This document shows, one piece after another, positions 60,001 through 64,000 of a stretch of 64,000 bases of DNA (its first letter is position 1; each line of letters opens with the position of its first letter). The DNA is taken from contig SADC01000481.1 in the NCBI GenBank assembly GCA_004194705.1, forward strand, positions 100,178-164,177. Reading direction: 5' to 3'. A program made the translations under genes and the position numbers. Origin of the DNA: Ditylenchus dipsaci. Taxonomy: Eukaryota > Nematoda > Chromadorea > Rhabditida > Anguinidae. The notes beneath the pieces were generated by a model, which was not told the DNA's origin, ran no database searches, and worked only from the letters and a program-made list of their open reading frames with translations.

Positions 60001-60947
60001 GCATTTTTTGGCATGCGTGGGTCCTACTTTTCATAAATTCGATTTTTTACAGCATTTTTACAAAATTGTCCAAAATCTTAGATCTTACACAGGAGTATTG
60101 TAGGCAGGTGGGGTGGTGACGGATTAATATTTGAAGTTTCAAAATAAAATAGATGCGCCGAAAAGCTTTTTTTTAATCCTAATGTTAAAGTGATGGCTCG
60201 TTCAGGAAGTCGGAGTTGGCGTTCGAGTTGGAGTATTTGGCATCGTGAGCACACTTTTCTCCAACTCCAGCGCCAACTCCGACTTCCCGAACGAGCATAG
60301 GGTAGAAAATTCCATTTTCAAAATCAAGCGGGGTATTAAAGGCAAAAAGGCGGGAGATTCACATTAAAAATTGCGTGTTTTCATACTCATCCAACCTGTA
60401 TGCCAGCAAGGAACAGCTGGAAAGCAGCGTAAAGCCCACTGGGACCTGCCCCAATAATTACTGCTCTTTTTATAGGCATTGCAGCCTTAGAACGATTGTC
60501 AGGTGTTCATGGTACATGTTTTCCAGCATAGCATCATCCAAAGTTTTATTTTGGAGCATAGCTAGCTTGTAGATAACACCGAGTTTAGTAGTCTCGTTAT
60601 CTGCATCTTTAATGTAAGCTTCATCGTCGGTCCACGACAATGTGTTGCCTTCGGAAAACATTTTTCGCAGAAATTTTTTGCAATTCACAATCATAAGTAG
60701 CGTATTATCTGATAAGCCAGTTTTCAGCTCCTTTTCCACCCTTTTCACTATATTTAATTCATTTATCCTTGGAAATGAGCTTCTAAAATAATATTCTTGG
60801 TTAATTAAGTTTTTTCCATCACTTTCGAGCAGCTGTGGATTTTCGGCAACTCTTTGATATTCACTTATTTCAGGGTCGCTAGTGGTAGCAGTAAACTGCG
60901 AACCACTACTTCTTTTCGTTTTTTATTGGTTTCGTCATTGGACGCAC
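57090..60947 (-). CDS. FAD-dependent monooxygenase-like protein, possibly MICAL-related (5 prime exon missing)
   Basis: Two exons seen, 60396-60947 and 57090-58601, about 690 aa; the first starts at an acceptor, so an upstream exon with the Met is missing. An N-terminal ~170-aa helical part precedes a dinucleotide-binding motif AVIIGAGPSGLYAAF. A NDREQYIRNQI segment follows the next strand, as in MICAL-type enzymes. The substrate-binding middle ends FDILVCAAGA (the usual D-G region of class A flavoprotein monooxygenases). VGDSAVTSHFF and GNGTTTGRINVQGAV form the GD motif that contacts FAD ribityl phosphate. These enzymes use FAD, NAD(P)H and O2 to hydroxylate or oxidise substrates. No calponin or LIM domain follows, so actin as substrate is not shown. 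Frame breaks near 60913, 60484, 58092, 57885, 57847 and 57307 are each one missing base, and 58185 needs two. Confidence 0.65.
58979..59320. mobile_element. MITE carrying a 5S rRNA-derived segment, copy 3 (uninterrupted)
   Basis: Ends AAGGAACATGAAACTTGATA and CTTTCATGGTCCTTT, inverted. On the minus strand the 5S-like part starts GTTACGGTG at 59185 and runs through GTGAAAGTAG, TTGTCCGACC and GTCGAGCAACGTTTGGCTCG to ACTAGTA at 59115. It lacks any insertion and so gives the native length, 342 bp. It lies in the flavoenzyme intron. Confidence 0.85.
59516..59752. mobile_element. Foldback MITE, GGGGCATGGTCAC family, copy 4
   Basis: GTCCCCGCCAATTCAATTT, TTCAACTTGTGTACGAATTT and TTGGTTTCTGACAAAAG on the left are mirrored by AAACCAACTTCAAAAGTGCG, TTTAATTGGCGGGGG and CACCATGGTCC on the right. 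Confidence 0.65.
60195..60302. repeat. Short palindrome, ~100 bp
   Basis: GCTCGTTCAGGAAGTCGGAG and TTGGCGTTCGAGTTGGAG are answered by CTCCAACTCCAGCGCCAACT and CCGACTTCCCGAACGAGC. Its arms are nearly perfect, suggesting a small foldback MITE. Related words (AGTCGACGTTCGAGTTG) occur near 48537. Confidence 0.65.
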
Positions 60948-62062
60948 CTGTAAAATAGTTATAAATTAGCTTTTTATAGTGTACATGGTTGGCAAATTTC
61001 GGCGGTATTTGTTTTGGCGATTTCTTTTCATTTTTTCGTCGTGTCGAGCTCTTTTTTTTTGGCGATATTTGGGCGACTTGTTCAGATTCGTGCGTTGATT
61101 TGCAAAAAATCTTTTTTAGCTTTTCAAGTTTTACGTAACTTACACGGGAAAGGCATGACCGACCGTAAATTATCGAAGAAGGTCATACACCGAAAGACAG
61201 CTCTATTAGAGCTGGATACAAAGTAGTTCTCGAAACCGACTACGGGTTCGCTTGCGTCAAGATATTGACTTTTGAAAGTTAAAAATTTATGATTTAAAAT
61301 ATATTGCAGATCAGAATGCTTGTTTTAAAAGTAAGTGTGCCGCAGACTGCGGATCTCCCGCAAAATTGAACTTTTGTAAATGCTAGCTTGGCGTTTTGTT
61401 TTTACTAGACTTTACAAATGCTAGTGAAATTAATATGGTGAGCTAGACTTTGACTTATACAAGTGTTGGCGAATTGCCTTCTACTAGCATTCTCAAAAAC
61501 AGGCCTTTTTTGCGAACCCTGCCGCAGTGTTATCGGCTGTAGGTTCATTTCTCATGTCGCAGGTTTAATTCCCAATAGGTGCACTCTTTCAGCAATTTTT
61601 CATTTGACAATGCCCGGATTTTGAATTTTTCGGCAAAATTTTTTTATTGCTATTCTCTTATTTATTTTGGTAGCTTTTCATTTTTCGTCAAACAAAAATG
61701 TACTGCAAGTGTTTAAATCGGTCTATCGAAAGTTCTGCGACATAAATTTCGAAATTATTAGCAGTACTGCTAGATAACTGGAGGTACAGTGATAACGAAG
61801 AAAAAATGTGAGACACGCAGTAAAGCTCATTTCTTAAAAGTTTTGATAAAAATCGCAATAATATCTGTGTTAATATCATGGGCGCAGTTTCAAAATTAAA
61901 AAAAAAAGACATTTGTCAAAAACATGAATTTGAAGAAAAATTTTTATTTTATCTAGTGCTTCTTGCCTCAATTTTCAAAAATCATATTGGACGCAATCGA
62001 ACCCGTGGTCGATTTTGAGAATGGCCTCGTATCCAGCTCTGATAGATCTATCTTTTGGTGTA
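60948..62062. other. Stretch right of the flavoenzyme gene
   Basis: The missing first exon of the minus-strand gene may lie here, but I cannot identify it. 61020-61080 contains GGCGATTTC/TTTTTTTTGGCGATATTT repeats. At 61545-61575 a TCGCAGGTTTAATTCCC stretch resembles a tRNA B-box region but lacks a foldable tRNA. Confidence 0.4.
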
Positions 62063-62251
62063 CAGTCGAATCTCCCAATAACGACCACCCTAGGGACCGG
62101 CCTCAGGTGATCGTTATCGGGAGGTGATCGTTAATGGGAGTGGTCGTTATTCGAGATTTCAGTTAATATTGACCAACCAAAAGTTTTTTCGGTGATTGTT
62201 AATGGGAAGGTGATCGTTAATGGGAGTGATTGTTATTGGGAAGTTCGACTG
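62063..62251. mobile_element. TA-flanked foldback MITE, CAGTCGAA family, copy 2
   Basis: CAGTCGAATCTCCCAATAAC at the left, GTTATTGGGAAGTTCGACTG at the right, TA on both sides. The interior repeats the word GTGATCGTTAATGGGA and CGTTATCGGGAGG in one sense. 189 bp, almost the same length as 28195-28380, with different interior words in the same layout (including a central GACCAACCAAA). Confidence 0.85.
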
Positions 62252-62468
62252 TATAACGTTCTTTGATAAGCCGGGGTCGGGTTGGGCCTTTCACGTGTTA
62301 GTTAGAGCTCGGTATTGTTTTTTTTGCCACTATTTTGACTCGAATGCTCATTGGTCGCCCCACGCATTGCTTTTTCTTGAATTTTGCGACTTCTCTTGAA
62401 GATATCCGCAAATAACAAGTTTATTCCATTCGAGTATCGACTGACGTTTTTTGCAAGTTTTTAGAGTA

Positions 62469-62892
62469 CAGTCGACGCTCTCCATTGCGTCCCCCAAAAA
62501 GTTCGTTCCCACCTCGGGTCCGACACTTTTTTTAGCTCAACTTTTGAAGTTTTTTTTCACAACTGATTCGTCAGACTGGTCGGAAATATCGCAAGGATTC
62601 CGATGTTGCCGGTCGTTTCTCGGAAACATGATAATTATGTCATTTAGACCCGCAACGCTCTCCATTGCGTCGCCTTTAATCCCAAAAAGGCGACGCAATG
62701 GAGAGCGTTGCGGGTTTAAATGACAAAATTATCATATTTGCGAGAAACGACCGGCAAAATCGGAATCCTTGCGATATTTCTGACCAGACTGAAGAATCAG
62801 TTGTGAAAAAAACTTCAAAAATTGAGCTAAAAAAGTGTCAGACCCGAGGTGGGAACGAACTTTTTGGGGGACGCAATAGAGAGCGCCGACTG
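62469..62892. mobile_element. TA-flanked palindromic MITE, CAGTCG family, copy 3
   Basis: CAGTCGACGCTCTCCATTGC at the left and CAATAGAGAGCGCCGACTG at the right, TA on both sides. Arms of ~200 bp mirror through CCCAAAAAGTTCGTTCCCAC and ACTGATTCGTCAGACTGGTC to a centre near 62680 (AAAAAGGCGACGCAATGG). The GCTCTCCATTGCGTC word occurs both at the ends and near the centre. Confidence 0.85.
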
Positions 62893-64000
62893 TATTTTTA
62901 AGGGGTAGGATTTCGGTGTTATTTTAAGCTGACGTTTTTTTAGATTTGAATCAACATGATCATTCACAACCACATGCTGAAAATAAAGCCAAGAAGCACG
63001 GCTACATTTTGAGTATGAGGTTGTTAATGATAATGTGAATAAAATTACGAAAACATCAGTCCCAGAAAAATATCGAAAATTTTGGTGACAGCCATGGGTG
63101 GGAGTGCATGGATTTGGACATCGTTGAATTTTTTTTTGAATTCTAACTTCCTTCTGTTTTGTAGCTCAATTGAAAGCGTAGAATCTTGGCTACGTTTCAG
63201 TATACAAAAGTGTCACTCGTAGAAAAAAAGTCAGAAAATTTCTATGTAGCCAATCAAAGAAAATCCCGAAACCCATCGATTTTTCAATCTTTTTCAGATA
63301 ATAGTTAATCGTTGTTATGGTGTGTTTGATTTCTGCTACGTCCCCTCCCTAAATTACAGCTCTGGTCAACAGCTTAGCCAGGGCAGCTGTGAAACCTTGC
63401 GCTGATAGTCTCGATAGATAGATAATAGACTAAGCATGATTTGCTGCTGTATTCCTTGACCAAGTCATAAAATGTTAATTTTCAATGAAACTAAAAATAA
63501 TTCACAAAAATACTTTCGAAACAAGAAAGTGTTTCCAGCCAAAGCGATTAGCAAAGATGCCGCTGCGTTCGAAACCATTCTTTATATAGGCATATCTCAG
63601 CACTTAGGTTTTAAAACACATTTCTAAAGCTGTCTTAAGTGTACCTAAGCCAAGTTTTTGCACTTCAAGGATGCCGCCTTTGTGACCATACCTATGGGGC
63701 ATTTTCAAAGAGAATCCCATAGGTATACGAGGCTGTTAAGCTCCACCCCTTTTCGACCCATACCTATTGAGCACTATTAAGAAATGTAGGTCAAGAATAG
63801 CTGATATCTATTTCGCAATATTATTTAGAAATACATAACAGGTGTTATATATTTTGGCGGGAAAAAAGGACTAGGCCAAGAGCCAAGCACAGCCTGACAC
63901 CAGACTATGCTGTGCTCAATGTATTGGCGGGAATAAAGTGGATGGGCGGAACCTTGACTAAAGCATCCAATCAGCGCTCCACCATTTTTGGTCGCTCTTT
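62893..64000. other. Right end of the window, no gene seen
   Basis: A small palindrome ACCATACCTATGGGGCA...ATCCCATAGGTAT lies at 63690-63726. Two GGCGGGAATAAAG-like words lie at 63857 and 63923. A CCAATCAGCG word at 63968 could be a promoter element of a gene beyond the window. Nothing further can be supported. Confidence 0.4.

Noticed and set aside
1..64000. CRISPR arrays, bacterial operons, plasmid or phage genes
   Set aside because: The tandem repeats have no regular spacer pattern, and all clear genes have spliceosomal introns.

Overview
The window is from a nematode. Two full copies of a 5S rRNA gene lie head to head with a spliced-leader RNA gene (SL1 type, one base different from canonical SL1), inside a ~1.36 kb tandem repeat. 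Several dispersed repeats carry GCCTAA words resembling the nematode telomere repeat. One gene looks like a nematode str-type chemoreceptor. The DNA is AT-rich and gene-poor, with many small exons, and it is packed with foldback (inverted-repeat) transposons, so I infer a large, repeat-rich genome. I could not name the species.

Layout. 1-3070: 5S/SL array, third unit truncated. 4151-11127 (-): neuropeptide F/Y-type GPCR in 14 exons, with all seven helices readable. 11.2-27.2 kb: no gene I can support; foldback elements, including a MITE carrying a 5S-derived promoter. 27241-33752 (-): SMYD-type (MYND + SET) lysine methyltransferase with a long disordered C-terminal tail. 37613-41579 (-): str-like chemoreceptor, 3 prime end not found. 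42.9-47.2 kb (-): exon-like pieces of unrecognised gene(s), one of them membrane-anchored. 47.5-52.3 kb: large palindromic elements with TA target sites. 53297-55918: a degenerate hAT transposon holding two further transposons nested inside each other, with target duplications readable at the outer and inner levels. 55985-56673 (+): small intact 3-exon orphan gene. 57090-60947 (-): FAD-dependent monooxygenase-like gene, possibly related to MICAL. 61-64 kb: MITEs, no gene seen.

Two general points matter to a user. First, almost every multi-exon gene here needs one or more frame corrections, and nearly all correspond to a single missing base, often in or beside a homopolymer. This points to consensus deletions in the assembly rather than to decay of every gene. 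Second, the 5S-derived MITE occurs three times. In both copies longer than ~345 bp, a different element with a 9-bp target duplication sits at the base equivalent to the 5S transcription start. That would fit targeting of Pol III-like start sites and is the most novel signal I see. No metabolic pathway links the genes. The receptor, chemoreceptor, methyltransferase and flavoenzyme are ordinary single genes separated by mobile DNA. All exon borders are read by eye from splice signals and domain continuity.
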